From the NCBI GenBank assembly GCA_040389445.1, contig JAZJZX010000006.1:1-64000 (forward strand): 64,000 bases of DNA, given 5' to 3'. The position numbers and the translations under genes were made by a program. Origin of the DNA: UBA5189 sp040389445 (GTDB lineage: Bacteria > Chloroflexota > Limnocylindria > Limnocylindrales > CSP1-4). A model generated the notes under the pieces. That model ran no database searches. It was not told the DNA's origin and saw only the letters and a program-made list of their open reading frames with translations. This document shows, piece by piece, positions 7,597 through 16,999 of this stretch; the first letter of the stretch is position 1, and every line of letters starts with the position of its first letter.

Positions 7597-9645
7597 GTGC
7601 CCGCTCCCGACGTGCCCTGGCCGACCTTCGGGCAGAACGTTCCCGACGCAGCCTGGCGCCCCGGTCCGCGCGAGCTCGCAACCGCGCGACTGGCAAGGTT
7701 CGTCGCGGCGACGGGATCAGCCGATCTGACCGCGCTTCAGGCCCACGCGGCGGTGGATCCGGCCTGGTTCTGGGGCGCCGCGGCCGACGATCTCGAGCTC
7801 CCATGGCAGCGCCGACCGCGCGAGGTCCTGGACGCCTCGCGAGGTCCGGAGTGGACGCGCTGGTGGACGGGCGGGGCCTTCAATCACGCCGTCGCGTCAA
7901 TCGATCCCCGGGCCGAGCGCGACCCCGATGGCGAAGTCCTCGTCTGGGAAGGCGAGGACGGTGAGATCCGGCGCTTCACGGCACGAGCGCTCCAGTCCGA
8001 GGTGGATCGGGCCGCTCGAATGCTCCATCGCCTCGGTGTCGGGCCGGGCGATCGCGTCGGAATCCTCCTGCCGATGCTCCCGGAAACCGTGTTCGCGGTC
8101 CTCGCGCTGGGCCTGCTTCGGGCCATCTTCACGCCGATCTTCTCGGGCTACGGCGCCGAAGCCATCGCCTCGCGCCTGCACGACTGCGAGGCATCGCTCC
8201 TCATCACCGCGGACGGCTTCCTGCGCCGCGGATCGCCGGTCGCCCTGAAGGCGGTGGCCGACGAGGCGGTCGCCCTCGCTCCATCGGTCCGCCAGACCCT
8301 GGTGGTGCGGCGACTCGGCGAGCGAGCGGGCAGCACGCCATGGAGTCCGACGCGCGACCGATGGTGGGACGAGGAGATGGCGAGCGCAGCGGACGAGTGG
8401 GCCGGCTCCGCACCCGAAGGCACCAAATCGCCTGCCGGCACTCCGGGCGACCGGCCCGAAACGGACCCCGAGCTCCCGTACATGGTCATCTACACGTCCG
8501 GCACGACGGGCCGTCCCAAGGGCGCGGTCCACGTCCACGGTGGCTTCCCGGTCAAGGCCGCGCAGGATCTCGCCCACTGCTTCGATCTCAACGCGGGCGA
8601 CACACTCTTCTGGTTCACCGACCTCGGCTGGATGATGGGCCCGTGGGCCATCTCCGGCGCCCTGATCCTCGGAGCGCGCCTCGTCCTGTACGAGGGCACG
8701 CCGGATCATCCCGGCCCGGATCGGCTCTGGGACATCGTGGCGCGTCACCGGGTCACGCATCTCGGACTGAGCCCCACCGTCATCCGCGCCCTGATCCAGC
8801 ACGGCACCGAGCCCGTCGCGGCGCACGACCGATCCTCGCTTCGCGTGCTGGGGTCGACCGGTGAGCCGTGGAACCCGGATCCCTGGTGGTGGTTCTTCCG
8901 CGAGGTGGGGGAGAGCCGCTGCCCGATCGTCAACTACAGCGGCGGCACCGAGGTTTCGGGCGGCATCGTGGCCGGCAACCTGATCACGCCGGTCCGTGCG
9001 ACGTCGTTCTCCGGTCCGAACGTCGGCGTCGCGGCGGATGTCGTCGGCCCGGACGGCGGCCCGGTCCGGGGGCGCGTCGGCGAGCTCGTGATCCGGCAAC
9101 CGCTGCCGGGCATGACCCGCGGGTTCTGGAATGACCCCGACCGCTACGTGGAGACCTACTGGTCCCGGTTCGCCGGCACCTGGGTGCACGGAGACTGGGC
9201 GCTCATCGACGAGGCCGGCTACTGGTACATCCAGGGCCGATCCGACGACACGCTCAAGGTCGCGGGCAAGCGCGTGGGCCCTGCCGAGGTCGAGAGCGCC
9301 GCCGTCGGCCACCCGGCCGTCGTCGAGGCCGCGGCGATCGGCATGCCGCATGCCATCAAGGGCGAATCCATTGCCGTCTTCTGCGTCCTCGCGGCAGGCA
9401 TCGTCGACAGTGCCGAGATCCGGACCGAGATCTCGGCCGCGGTCGTTCAATCGCTGGGCAAGGCCCTCAATCCGGACCTCGTGCTGATTGCCCGCGCCTT
9501 GCCCAAGACCCGGTCCGGCAAGGTCATGCGCCGGGTCATTCGATCCGCATTCCTCGGGCTGGACCCGGGCGACGTCTCATCCCTCGACGATCCGGCGATC
9601 CTCACCGAGATCGCCGGGCTCCGGACCAGGTCCGGTCCGCGCTGA
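7597..9645 (+). CDS. AMP-dependent acyl-CoA synthetase (acetyl/acetoacetyl-CoA synthetase-like)
   Basis: Adenylate-forming ligase that activates a carboxylic acid to its CoA thioester with ATP. Seen, 682 aa: N-terminal acetyl-CoA-synthetase-type cap; P-loop YTSGTTGRPKG from Y299; the motif FTDLGWMMGPW; GRSDDTLKVAGKRVGP before the mobile C-terminal domain; and the catalytic lysine K642 in KTRSGKVMRR. The size and the cap place it with acetate, propionate or acetoacetate ligases rather than long-chain ligases. Start at GTG 7597; GTG 7558 would add 13 unconvincing residues. It probably feeds the acyl-CoA enzymes elsewhere in the window. Confidence 0.9.
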   Translation: MPAPDVPWPTFGQNVPDAAWRPGPRELATARLARFVAATGSADLTALQAHAAVDPAWFWGAAADDLELPWQRRPREVLDASRGPEWTRWWTGGAFNHAVASIDPRAERDPDGEVLVWEGEDGEIRRFTARALQSEVDRAARMLHRLGVGPGDRVGILLPMLPETVFAVLALGLLRAIFTPIFSGYGAEAIASRLHDCEASLLITADGFLRRGSPVALKAVADEAVALAPSVRQTLVVRRLGERAGSTPWSPTRDRWWDEEMASAADEWAGSAPEGTKSPAGTPGDRPETDPELPYMVIYTSGTTGRPKGAVHVHGGFPVKAAQDLAHCFDLNAGDTLFWFTDLGWMMGPWAISGALILGARLVLYEGTPDHPGPDRLWDIVARHRVTHLGLSPTVIRALIQHGTEPVAAHDRSSLRVLGSTGEPWNPDPWWWFFREVGESRCPIVNYSGGTEVSGGIVAGNLITPVRATSFSGPNVGVAADVVGPDGGPVRGRVGELVIRQPLPGMTRGFWNDPDRYVETYWSRFAGTWVHGDWALIDEAGYWYIQGRSDDTLKVAGKRVGPAEVESAAVGHPAVVEAAAIGMPHAIKGESIAVFCVLAAGIVDSAEIRTEISAAVVQSLGKALNPDLVLIARALPKTRSGKVMRRVIRSAFLGLDPGDVSSLDDPAILTEIAGLRTRSGPR

Positions 9646-9663
9646 GTCGACTCGCGCCGCGGG

Positions 9664-12600
9664 TCAGCCGTCGCGATCTCGGGTTCGACGCTTCGCCTCG
9701 CGCAACCGCGCCAGCGTATCGCTCCCGGTCTGGTCGTCGGTTGCCTGCTTCGGGCCGTCAATCGGGGCCGGCCTGGGGGCCGCGGGTCCGCTCGGAGACG
9801 GGGCACTCGGCGGCGCGGGGTCGCTCCCGCGAGCAGCGCCCCTGCGACCCGCCGATGCCGGGTCTGAAGGCGCTGCCGGACCCACCGGACGCACCGGACC
9901 CACCGGCGCCACCGGCGCGGTCGATCCCGAAGCCGTCTCGGCGGACGGGCCCGTCGCCGGACCTGCCTCGTCTCGAGCCCGCAGGATCGCGGCTCGAGCG
10001 CCGGCGCCCGCGGCACGGTCCCGTGCGGAGAGCATCCCGGCTGCTGAGGCGGTCCTTGGCCCCGTCGCGGATCGTGCTCGCCAGCGGCGCCCGATCCAGG
10101 CGCGGCCCTCGGCGAGTTCCCGGCGACCAAGCGACACGCGCCGCAGCGCGATATCGAGCGGCCACAGGAGGAGCGCCAGGATCAGCAGCCACGGCCAAAG
10201 CTCGGTAATCGAGGAGGTCAGCTTCAGGTCGTGCCGCCAGGGCTCGAGCGGCGTGGCCACCTCTCGCCCATTCGTCGCGGCCCGGAGGGTGGCCAGGAAT
10301 GGCTGATTGGCCCCGAGGAGGCGATATTCCGCGGCCACCGGGGAGACGAGACCCACGGTCCGTCCGAGCGCCGGACTGCCCGGCCGGATCTGGGTGATCC
10401 GGACCGCATAGGCGCCGGAACCGATCTCCCCGAGGTTCTTCTCGTAGACGCCCGGGGCAACCTGGTCCAGGTCTGCCTCCACCGGTTGCAGATCGGGTCC
10501 CACGAGGACCGCGGATGTCGTGTAGAAGTCACGCGGCGACCCGTCGGATTCGACCGACTCGATGTGCAGCGTGGTCCGGCCGTCCCTGACCACGAAGGAC
10601 GCTTCGATCCCACCGGTCTCCTCGCCCGGGAAGGTCCACCCAACCAGCTGGCTGAAGAACTTGGAGAACCCCGGCCAGCCGACCCAGCTGCGAGCCCAGC
10701 GCCCGGTCGAATCCGACGTCCACGCGACGCTGCGCCCCAGACCGTACTGCCACTGCGCCAGGAGCGGATCGTCGCGGGCGGTGACCAGGACCGTTTGGGC
10801 CGCGGATTTGGCCGTCGTGCCGTTGTAGCCGAGCAGCTGCGGGAACCCCTCGTTCAGGCCGCGCAGGATCGGCGACGAGCTGGTCTGGATGGGAAAGAAC
10901 GGCTCTTCGACGATCTGCTGACCGGCCACCTGCTCCGTTTCCTTGAGGAAGATGTCGGGAATCGATGCGGGGTTCGCCGCGGCATAGAAGCGACCTCCGC
11001 CCTGGGCGGCCAGCAGCTCCAGGAAGGGATTGGCACCGCCCCCGGCCCCGACGGTCGAGAGCGTGATCCCGGCGGCCTTCATCCGCGCGATGATCTGATC
11101 GTATTGCCCCGAGCTGGACCAGCCGTCGGTCAGAAGGATGATGTGGCGCCGCGTGGCGGTGGCCTTCTCGAGCGACCCGACCGCCTGATCGAGACCGGAG
11201 TAGATGTTGGTCGTCCCGAGGGGGTTGATGCCGCCGATGAGACCCTGGAGATCCGAGATCTGTCCGAGCGGTTTCGTCTGGACGACCCAGTGCGCCGAAT
11301 CGTCGAACGCCACGACGCCGAGCTCATCGCGGGCGGTCAGCGCCGCCGCTGCCCGCAGGATCGCCTCCTTGCCGATATCCACCTTGCGAACGCCCTGGAG
11401 CTGGCCGCCACCCCCAACTCCGCCATTGAACGTGTTGCAGTGGCAGGCATCCATCGAGCCGGACTTGTCGATGACCACGATGAGCGCGACATCGGGCTGC
11501 TGCTGTCGATTGCGAACGCCCATGTCCACCGGCAGCGTCTCTTCGAGAGGCGTCTTCGTGTACCCGCCCGCCCCGAAGCTGTCGGGCCCGCCGACCATGA
11601 CGAGACCCCGTCCGAGGTCCCGGACGTAGACCTGGAGCGCCGCCAGCTGGCGATCGTTCAGCCGGATCCGCGGCACGTCCACGAGGACCACGCTGTCGTA
11701 GGTGACGAGCCCGGCAAAGTCCGTCGGGAGCGCCTCCGGAACGATCGAATCGACGTTCTGCCGTTCCGTCTTGAGGGCGGACACGAGTTCCGCCGCGACG
11801 TCGGCGTTGCCGGCGAGGACCAGGATCCGCGGCTCACCCTTGACGATCGTGTTGGCATCGGCGCGATTGTTCTGGCTGAAGGTGTCGCGGGCAGCCTCCA
11901 CCACCAGGCGGAAGGTGTGAAAGCCGGCCTCCTCGGGCTTGACCTCGAAGACGAGGCGGTTCGAGCCCGAGGTGAGGTCGATTCCCTGCGTGGCAGCCAG
12001 CTGGCCGTCCGCATAGAGGCGTACGACTGCCGGCTGGGCGACGCTCGACACGATGGTTCCGACGACCTCGATCGTCTCGCCGAGCCGGGCCGTCGACGGG
12101 GCCTGCACCCGTTCCACGAGGACCTCGTCGCGGTTCTCGAGGCCAACGACCCGGGTCTCCACCTGGATCCCGCGGGTGGCCGCCAGCGCAGCCTCCTGCT
12201 GACCGCGCCCGGTGGTGTCATTGCCGTCCGATATCAGGACGATGCGCTTCTGCATCTCGTCAGGGAACAGAGCGGAGGCAAGTCGGAGTGCGCCGCCGAC
12301 GTCGGTGGCTGCGGTCACCGGCGTGGATCGGATCCGGTCGATCTGTCGGAGCTCCTCGGGCAGCCGCTCGACGAGGGCGTCCTTGCCGAACGCGACGACG
12401 CCGGCCGCATCGCCTTCCGGCATGGCCGCCAGACTTTCCCGCAGAAAGACGAGCGCCGACTCGCGCCCCGCCGTCCCGACCGAATCGGACAGGTCAACCA
12501 CGAACACCGTCGCGAGCCGATCGACGGGGAGGACCAGCTGGAACCCGGCGAGGGCGAATACGAGCGATGCGATCAGGACGGTGCGGACCGCCAGCGCCAC

Positions 12601-12714
12601 CCTGCGCCGGGCGGCCCCGATTCGGCGGCGGGCGGCCAGGTGCGGCACCACCGTGATCAGCAGGGTCGGGATGAGCAGGAGCAGCCACGCCGGGGTCTCG
12701 AAGCGAATGCCCAT
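9664..12714 (-). CDS. Large VWA membrane protein with glutamine-amidotransferase-like domain
   Basis: Last gene of the MoxR/VWA operon, 1016 aa from ATG 12714. Seen: two N-terminal TM helices (about 8-25 and 40-60); a first VWA-type domain with the DxSxS motif as DLSDS; a class I glutamine-amidotransferase-like domain (ending in LVMVGGPDSFGAGGY, no obvious catalytic Cys); a second VWA with DKSGS and an unusual CHC insertion just after it; a beta-rich region; a C-terminal TM segment (WPWLLILALLLWPL); and a basic, Ala/Pro-rich cytoplasmic tail of about 200 residues. BatA/BatB-type proteins of this kind usually work with MoxR chaperones. The start overlaps the upstream gene's stop (TGATG). Confidence 0.88.
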   Translation of the reverse strand: MGIRFETPAWLLLLIPTLLITVVPHLAARRRIGAARRRVALAVRTVLIASLVFALAGFQLVLPVDRLATVFVVDLSDSVGTAGRESALVFLRESLAAMPEGDAAGVVAFGKDALVERLPEELRQIDRIRSTPVTAATDVGGALRLASALFPDEMQKRIVLISDGNDTTGRGQQEAALAATRGIQVETRVVGLENRDEVLVERVQAPSTARLGETIEVVGTIVSSVAQPAVVRLYADGQLAATQGIDLTSGSNRLVFEVKPEEAGFHTFRLVVEAARDTFSQNNRADANTIVKGEPRILVLAGNADVAAELVSALKTERQNVDSIVPEALPTDFAGLVTYDSVVLVDVPRIRLNDRQLAALQVYVRDLGRGLVMVGGPDSFGAGGYTKTPLEETLPVDMGVRNRQQQPDVALIVVIDKSGSMDACHCNTFNGGVGGGGQLQGVRKVDIGKEAILRAAAALTARDELGVVAFDDSAHWVVQTKPLGQISDLQGLIGGINPLGTTNIYSGLDQAVGSLEKATATRRHIILLTDGWSSSGQYDQIIARMKAAGITLSTVGAGGGANPFLELLAAQGGGRFYAAANPASIPDIFLKETEQVAGQQIVEEPFFPIQTSSSPILRGLNEGFPQLLGYNGTTAKSAAQTVLVTARDDPLLAQWQYGLGRSVAWTSDSTGRWARSWVGWPGFSKFFSQLVGWTFPGEETGGIEASFVVRDGRTTLHIESVESDGSPRDFYTTSAVLVGPDLQPVEADLDQVAPGVYEKNLGEIGSGAYAVRITQIRPGSPALGRTVGLVSPVAAEYRLLGANQPFLATLRAATNGREVATPLEPWRHDLKLTSSITELWPWLLILALLLWPLDIALRRVSLGRRELAEGRAWIGRRWRARSATGPRTASAAGMLSARDRAAGAGARAAILRARDEAGPATGPSAETASGSTAPVAPVGPVRPVGPAAPSDPASAGRRGAARGSDPAPPSAPSPSGPAAPRPAPIDGPKQATDDQTGSDTLARLREAKRRTRDRDG

Positions 12715-14918
12715 CAGCTGCCGCCTCGAGGCGTGCGAGGTCCATTCGCCGTCCCGTCGGGCGCCGGCGTGGCGTTGATTCCGAACCGGGCCCGAAGGCC
12801 CCGCCAGAGCCGCGTGGCCGAATCGCGCTGGTAGACGAGCCACTCCGCCATCAGCACGAGGAGCACGAGGAGCACGATCGGGACCCACAGTTCATCGCGT
12901 GCCGCGGGTCGGTCCGTGGCGCCGCCGGCCGTTCCCGGCGACGACGACGCGCCGGGCGACGCCGCCGAAGACCCGGTGGGTGACGGGGTCGGGGCTCCGG
13001 ATCCACCCGGGACCGCCGACCCGCCTCCCGGAAGCGCCCCGCCGAGGGCGACGATCGACGCGGCCGAGCCGGGGGCAATGTTCGATTCGGCGGGATCGAA
13101 GAGGTCCACCGCGAACTGGATGGGGGCATCGGGGTCGGACAGGGGAGCGGTGGGAACGGGCGTCGGGGATGCCGCTCCCGGCGATGCCGCTCCTGGCGAC
13201 GACGACGCGCCGGGCGTCACGATGGCCGTCCCGGTCGGGCCCGGGGTCGCGGTTGGCGCGGCACGGATCGGGACCGCGGTGTAGACGCCGAGCTGGTCCG
13301 TCTGGCTGAAACTCACGCTGCCGCCACCGAGCGTACCCGGGACGAGGTCCACGGTGGATCCGTCCGGCTTCGTGACGGTCAGGCCCGTTGCCCCGACCGG
13401 CACGGGGAGGGAGACGGGACTTCCCGGCTCAACGGCTTGGGTCGGTGCCGACGACCCGCCCATGAGTTCGCCCGCCAGGTTGGAGATGAGGATCGGGAAG
13501 GCGACCTGGAGCGGCAGGTCGGACAGTCGCGGCTCGAAGGCGAGGACGGCGGCCGGCCGGCCGCCGAGGTTGCCGGCGTACAGCAGGGGTGTGCCACCGG
13601 GACCCGGGATCACCGTTCTCGCCCAGGCCGGGAGCGCGAGCTTGATCGCCGTTCCGATGTGGGTCGTCGAGAGATCCACGTAGCGCAGGATCGGCTCGGC
13701 CGGATCGAGGGAACCGATGGCGGGATCCTTCATCGACCCGATGACCTCGCCCAGCACCGACGAGGTCCTGGGCGCAATGGCCAGGACGGACGTGCCCGGC
13801 AGGGCGTCCGGCAGGGCGCCTTCGAAGATGATCAGGTCGAACAGTTCGGGGTGGGTGTCGGGGCCATAGGCCGTGGCCTTGACACCGTAGAGCTCGGTGT
13901 TGGGCAGGAACGTGAGCGCGGTTTCGAGATATGGATCGCCGTCCGACACGAGCAGGATTCGGCGAATGCGCTCCGGCGGGACGATCGCCCACGCCTGATC
14001 GTCGAGGGCAAGGGCGTCCGCGGCGGCGTCCTGGCGGTCCAGGCGCACCTCGATGACCCGTACGCCCACCGGAATATCGTCGATCGTGGCTTCGGCCCGT
14101 GTCTGCGGATCGAGCATCAGGTCACGCGCCTCCAGCAGCACGCCGTCGCCGAATACCTGGAGCCGCCGCCCGGCCGCCTTGAGGTCGAGGTTCGCGACGC
14201 TCACGAACACGGACCGACTGACGCCCGACGCACCCTGCCGGACGGCGAGGGCCACGATCGCCTGGTTGCGACGGTCCCGCCCGACCTGAAGCACCTTCAC
14301 GGTGTGCTCCAGGCGCGAGGAGGGTGGGACGGCCAGCGCTGCGTCGGTCGCGACGAGGATTTCGGCGTCGCCGGAACGCGACGCGAGGGCATCGGCCAGG
14401 ACCAGCGCATCGCCCAGGTCCCCGGTCGCCGGGCTGACGGTCAGGCGCTCCAGCGCGGCGCGCACGCGCCCGAGATCCGCCGTGTCGTTGACGACGACTC
14501 GTGCCGTGCGGCCCGCCGCGATGACACTCACCTTCCCGCCGGCCGGCAGATCCCGCAGCGCATCCAGCGCCGCCTGCGTGGCCGCGGTGAGTCGGTTCGG
14601 GACGATATCCGTTGCGCCCATGCTGGCCGAGGTGTCGATCACCAGGACCAGGTCCCGGGCAAGGCCGGCCGGCCGCTCGAGGAAGGGCCGCGCGGCGAGT
14701 GCCGCCAGCAGGAGCACCAGCAGGAGCTGCAGGAGGAGGAGCAGGCTCCGTCGCAGACGCTGCCACGGCGCGTTCGCCTCGACATCGGCCACCAGGCGCT
14801 GCCAGAGCAGTGTCGACGACACGATCGACTCGTCGCGGCGGAGCTTGAGCAGGTACATCGCCACGACCGCCGGCACGAAGAGCAGGCCGAGCAGCGCGAG
14901 GGGAGCGATGAACGGCAT
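12714..14918 (-). CDS. BatA-like VWA membrane protein
   Basis: 734 aa. Seen: an N-terminal BatA-type module with two TM helices (residues about 5-22 and 57-77) and the family-typical KLRRDESIVSSTLLW between them; a VWA domain with an intact DxSxS (DTSAS in LVLVIDTSASMG); an extracytoplasmic GATase-like/beta region; a Thr/Pro/Ser/Gly-rich stalk; and a C-terminal TM helix (VPIVLLVLLVLMAEWLVY). Probably an envelope-anchored partner of the MoxR ATPase. It lies 2 nt downstream of the DUF58 gene and overlaps the next gene by one base. Confidence 0.88.
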   Translation of the reverse strand: MPFIAPLALLGLLFVPAVVAMYLLKLRRDESIVSSTLLWQRLVADVEANAPWQRLRRSLLLLLQLLLVLLLAALAARPFLERPAGLARDLVLVIDTSASMGATDIVPNRLTAATQAALDALRDLPAGGKVSVIAAGRTARVVVNDTADLGRVRAALERLTVSPATGDLGDALVLADALASRSGDAEILVATDAALAVPPSSRLEHTVKVLQVGRDRRNQAIVALAVRQGASGVSRSVFVSVANLDLKAAGRRLQVFGDGVLLEARDLMLDPQTRAEATIDDIPVGVRVIEVRLDRQDAAADALALDDQAWAIVPPERIRRILLVSDGDPYLETALTFLPNTELYGVKATAYGPDTHPELFDLIIFEGALPDALPGTSVLAIAPRTSSVLGEVIGSMKDPAIGSLDPAEPILRYVDLSTTHIGTAIKLALPAWARTVIPGPGGTPLLYAGNLGGRPAAVLAFEPRLSDLPLQVAFPILISNLAGELMGGSSAPTQAVEPGSPVSLPVPVGATGLTVTKPDGSTVDLVPGTLGGGSVSFSQTDQLGVYTAVPIRAAPTATPGPTGTAIVTPGASSSPGAASPGAASPTPVPTAPLSDPDAPIQFAVDLFDPAESNIAPGSAASIVALGGALPGGGSAVPGGSGAPTPSPTGSSAASPGASSSPGTAGGATDRPAARDELWVPIVLLVLLVLMAEWLVYQRDSATRLWRGLRARFGINATPAPDGTANGPRTPRGGS

Positions 14919-14920
14919 CG

Positions 14921-15952
14921 TCAGCCCACCACCTGACGCCGTCGCAGCTCGGCGAACATCAGGTCGCTGAGGGGCACGTCCGTCGAGAGCGGAACGTAGG
15001 TCGCCCGGCGCCGAGCCGCGAGATCGGCGAATCCCTGGCGCCAGCCTTCCAGGCGCCGCTTGTAGCCATCGAGTGTCGCCAGGTCGACGGTGACGTCGAT
15101 GCCCTCGCCGGACTCGACGTCGACGAGACGGAGATCGCCCTCGAGCGCCGGATCCAGCTCCTGCGGGGAAAGCACGTGCAGGATGATCAGCTCCGACCCC
15201 GTGGCGGCGAGCTCCCGGATCACCCGATCGGCATTGGGATCCAGCAGGTCGGACAGCAGGACGATGACGCCGCGACCGGACAGCTGCGCGCCGGCGTGAC
15301 GCGCTGCCGCCTGGAGGTCGGTGGCGCCTTCGGCGACCACCACGCCGGACAGTGCCGACAGGAGCCGGAACACCCTCCCCGATCCGCGGAGAGCCACCTG
15401 TCGCCGCCCGGCCCGCCCGCCGAGCGTCGTGACCGCGACACGATCCTCCGAGGCAAGGCCGATGTAGCCGAGGGCAGCGGCGGCGCGCTGGGCGAAGAGC
15501 AGTTTCGACGGCCTTCCCGAGGCCATGGACGCGGAGGTGTCGATGAGAAAGGAGATCGTGACGTCCTCCTCCTCGACGTACAGCTTGATGAAGAGCTTCT
15601 CGAGCCTGGCCAGGACGTTCCAGTCCAGCTGGCGCAGGTCGTCGCCAAGGGTGTAGTCACGAAAGTCGGCGAATTCCACGGATTGGCCCCGCTTCACCGA
15701 TCGGCGCCCGCCCTTGAGGCCGCCCCGGACCGGCGCCCGCATCAGGACCTGCAGGCGCTCGAGCTGGCGAAGAAACGTTTCGTCGAAGACCGTCGGATCG
15801 ATGTCGGAAGGCAGCAGCGCCGGCCTTGCCCGGCCACGATCGGACGGGGTGGCTTCGGCGCCCGCGGCGGTGCCGGCCTCGGCGCGCGCACGTGCCGCGG
15901 TGTGAGGTGGCAGGGGGAGCCCGGTCGGTCCGTCCATGGTCTCGATTCGCAC
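14921..15952 (-). CDS. DUF58 domain protein (VWA-like, MoxR partner)
   Basis: 343 aa from GTG 15952 (ATG 15937 is an alternative). Seen: the DUF58 signature with GRRSVKRGQSVEFADFRDY and GDDLRQLDWNV, followed by a VWA-like fold with DTSASM (DxSxS) in SFLIDTSASM. Soluble, no TM helix. DUF58 proteins are almost always encoded beside MoxR AAA+ ATPases and are thought to be their adaptors or clients. The gene follows moxR with a 16-nt gap and precedes the BatA-like gene by 2 nt. Confidence 0.9.
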   Translation of the reverse strand: MRIETMDGPTGLPLPPHTAARARAEAGTAAGAEATPSDRGRARPALLPSDIDPTVFDETFLRQLERLQVLMRAPVRGGLKGGRRSVKRGQSVEFADFRDYTLGDDLRQLDWNVLARLEKLFIKLYVEEEDVTISFLIDTSASMASGRPSKLLFAQRAAAALGYIGLASEDRVAVTTLGGRAGRRQVALRGSGRVFRLLSALSGVVVAEGATDLQAAARHAGAQLSGRGVIVLLSDLLDPNADRVIRELAATGSELIILHVLSPQELDPALEGDLRLVDVESGEGIDVTVDLATLDGYKRRLEGWRQGFADLAARRRATYVPLSTDVPLSDLMFAELRRRQVVG

Positions 15953-15968
15953 TGCGCCGCCCGGCGGC

Positions 15969-16985
15969 CTATTCGACGGAGGGGGCGGGAACCGCGTCCA
16001 GGATGGCTCCAACGATCGCCTCGGTCGTGATCCCCTCAGCCTCGCCCTCGAAGTTGAGGATCACGCGATGGCGAAGGGCCGGGAGCGCAACGGCGCGAAT
16101 GTCGTCGATTGCCACGTTGAAGCGTCCGTCGAGCAGGGCGTAGATCTTGCCGGCCGTCACCAGGGCCTGGGCACCCCGGGGTGATCCGCCGTACCGGACG
16201 TACTCCCGGACAATGAGCGGCGCTCGGGGCTGGTCCGGATGGGTGGCGGCGAGCAGACTCACGGCGTACGCGGTGACATGCGCGGCAATCGGAACGGCGC
16301 GCGCCAGGCGCTGCATCTCCACGATCTCGACGGCCGTGCAGACCTTGGTCGCGCTCGGCGCGTCCACACCGGTCGTCCGCTCGATGATGGTGACGAGGTC
16401 CCCTTCGGATGGAAACGGGACGTGGACCTTGAACAGGAAGCGATCGAGCTGGGCCTCGGGCAGGGGATAGGTGCCCTCCATCTCGAGGGGATTCTGGGTC
16501 GCCAGGACGAAGAACGGCGGGTCCAGCGGATAGCGCTGCCGGGCGACGGTGACCTGGTGTTCCTGCATGGCTTCGAGGAGCGAGGACTGGGTCTTGGGCG
16601 TGGCGCGATTGATCTCGTCGGCAAGGACGAGATTCGCGAAGATCGGGCCGGGCTGGAATCGGAAGATCCGCCGGCCCTCCTCCTCGACGAGGATGTTCGT
16701 GCCGGTGATGTCGGCAGGCATCAGGTCCGGGGTGAACTGGATGCGGTTGAAGGCGCAATCGATCACGTCGGCGATCGTTCGCACCAGCATCGTCTTGCCG
16801 AGGCCGGGCACGCCTTCCAAGAGGACGTGGCTGTTGGCGAGCAGAGCGGTGACGGTCTGGCGCACGAGTTCGCGCTGTCCAACGATGACGCGACCAACCT
16901 CGCGTTCGATCGCCATGGCACGCTCGGCAAACGCCTCCGGGGCCAGTTGCTGCGCGCCGCTGCCGTCGATGGTGCTCGTCTGCAT
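15969..16985 (-). CDS. MoxR-family AAA+ ATPase
   Basis: 338 aa. Seen: Walker A GVPGLGKT (58-65), Walker B LVLADE with D123/E124, sensor 1 ATQNP, arginine-finger region EAQLDRF, and the MoxR-typical C-terminal lid with RVILNFEGEAEG. MoxR ATPases are proposed to act as chaperones that insert cofactors into, or mature, VWA-domain proteins. Three VWA/DUF58 partners are encoded immediately downstream in the same transcript, and the low-complexity membrane protein lies 14 nt upstream. Confidence 0.95.
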   Translation of the reverse strand: MQTSTIDGSGAQQLAPEAFAERAMAIEREVGRVIVGQRELVRQTVTALLANSHVLLEGVPGLGKTMLVRTIADVIDCAFNRIQFTPDLMPADITGTNILVEEEGRRIFRFQPGPIFANLVLADEINRATPKTQSSLLEAMQEHQVTVARQRYPLDPPFFVLATQNPLEMEGTYPLPEAQLDRFLFKVHVPFPSEGDLVTIIERTTGVDAPSATKVCTAVEIVEMQRLARAVPIAAHVTAYAVSLLAATHPDQPRAPLIVREYVRYGGSPRGAQALVTAGKIYALLDGRFNVAIDDIRAVALPALRHRVILNFEGEAEGITTEAIVGAILDAVPAPSVE

Positions 16986-16999
16986 GCGTGCCTCCGCTG

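Noticed and set aside
10231..12834. 867-codon open frame on the plus strand opposite the VWA/GATase-like gene
   Set aside because: Frequent Arg/Asp/Gly runs and no recognisable domains; it mirrors the GC-rich coding strand of the real gene. The same applies to long opposite-strand frames at 13437-14936, 21248-23647, 7897-9450 and 62357-63841.
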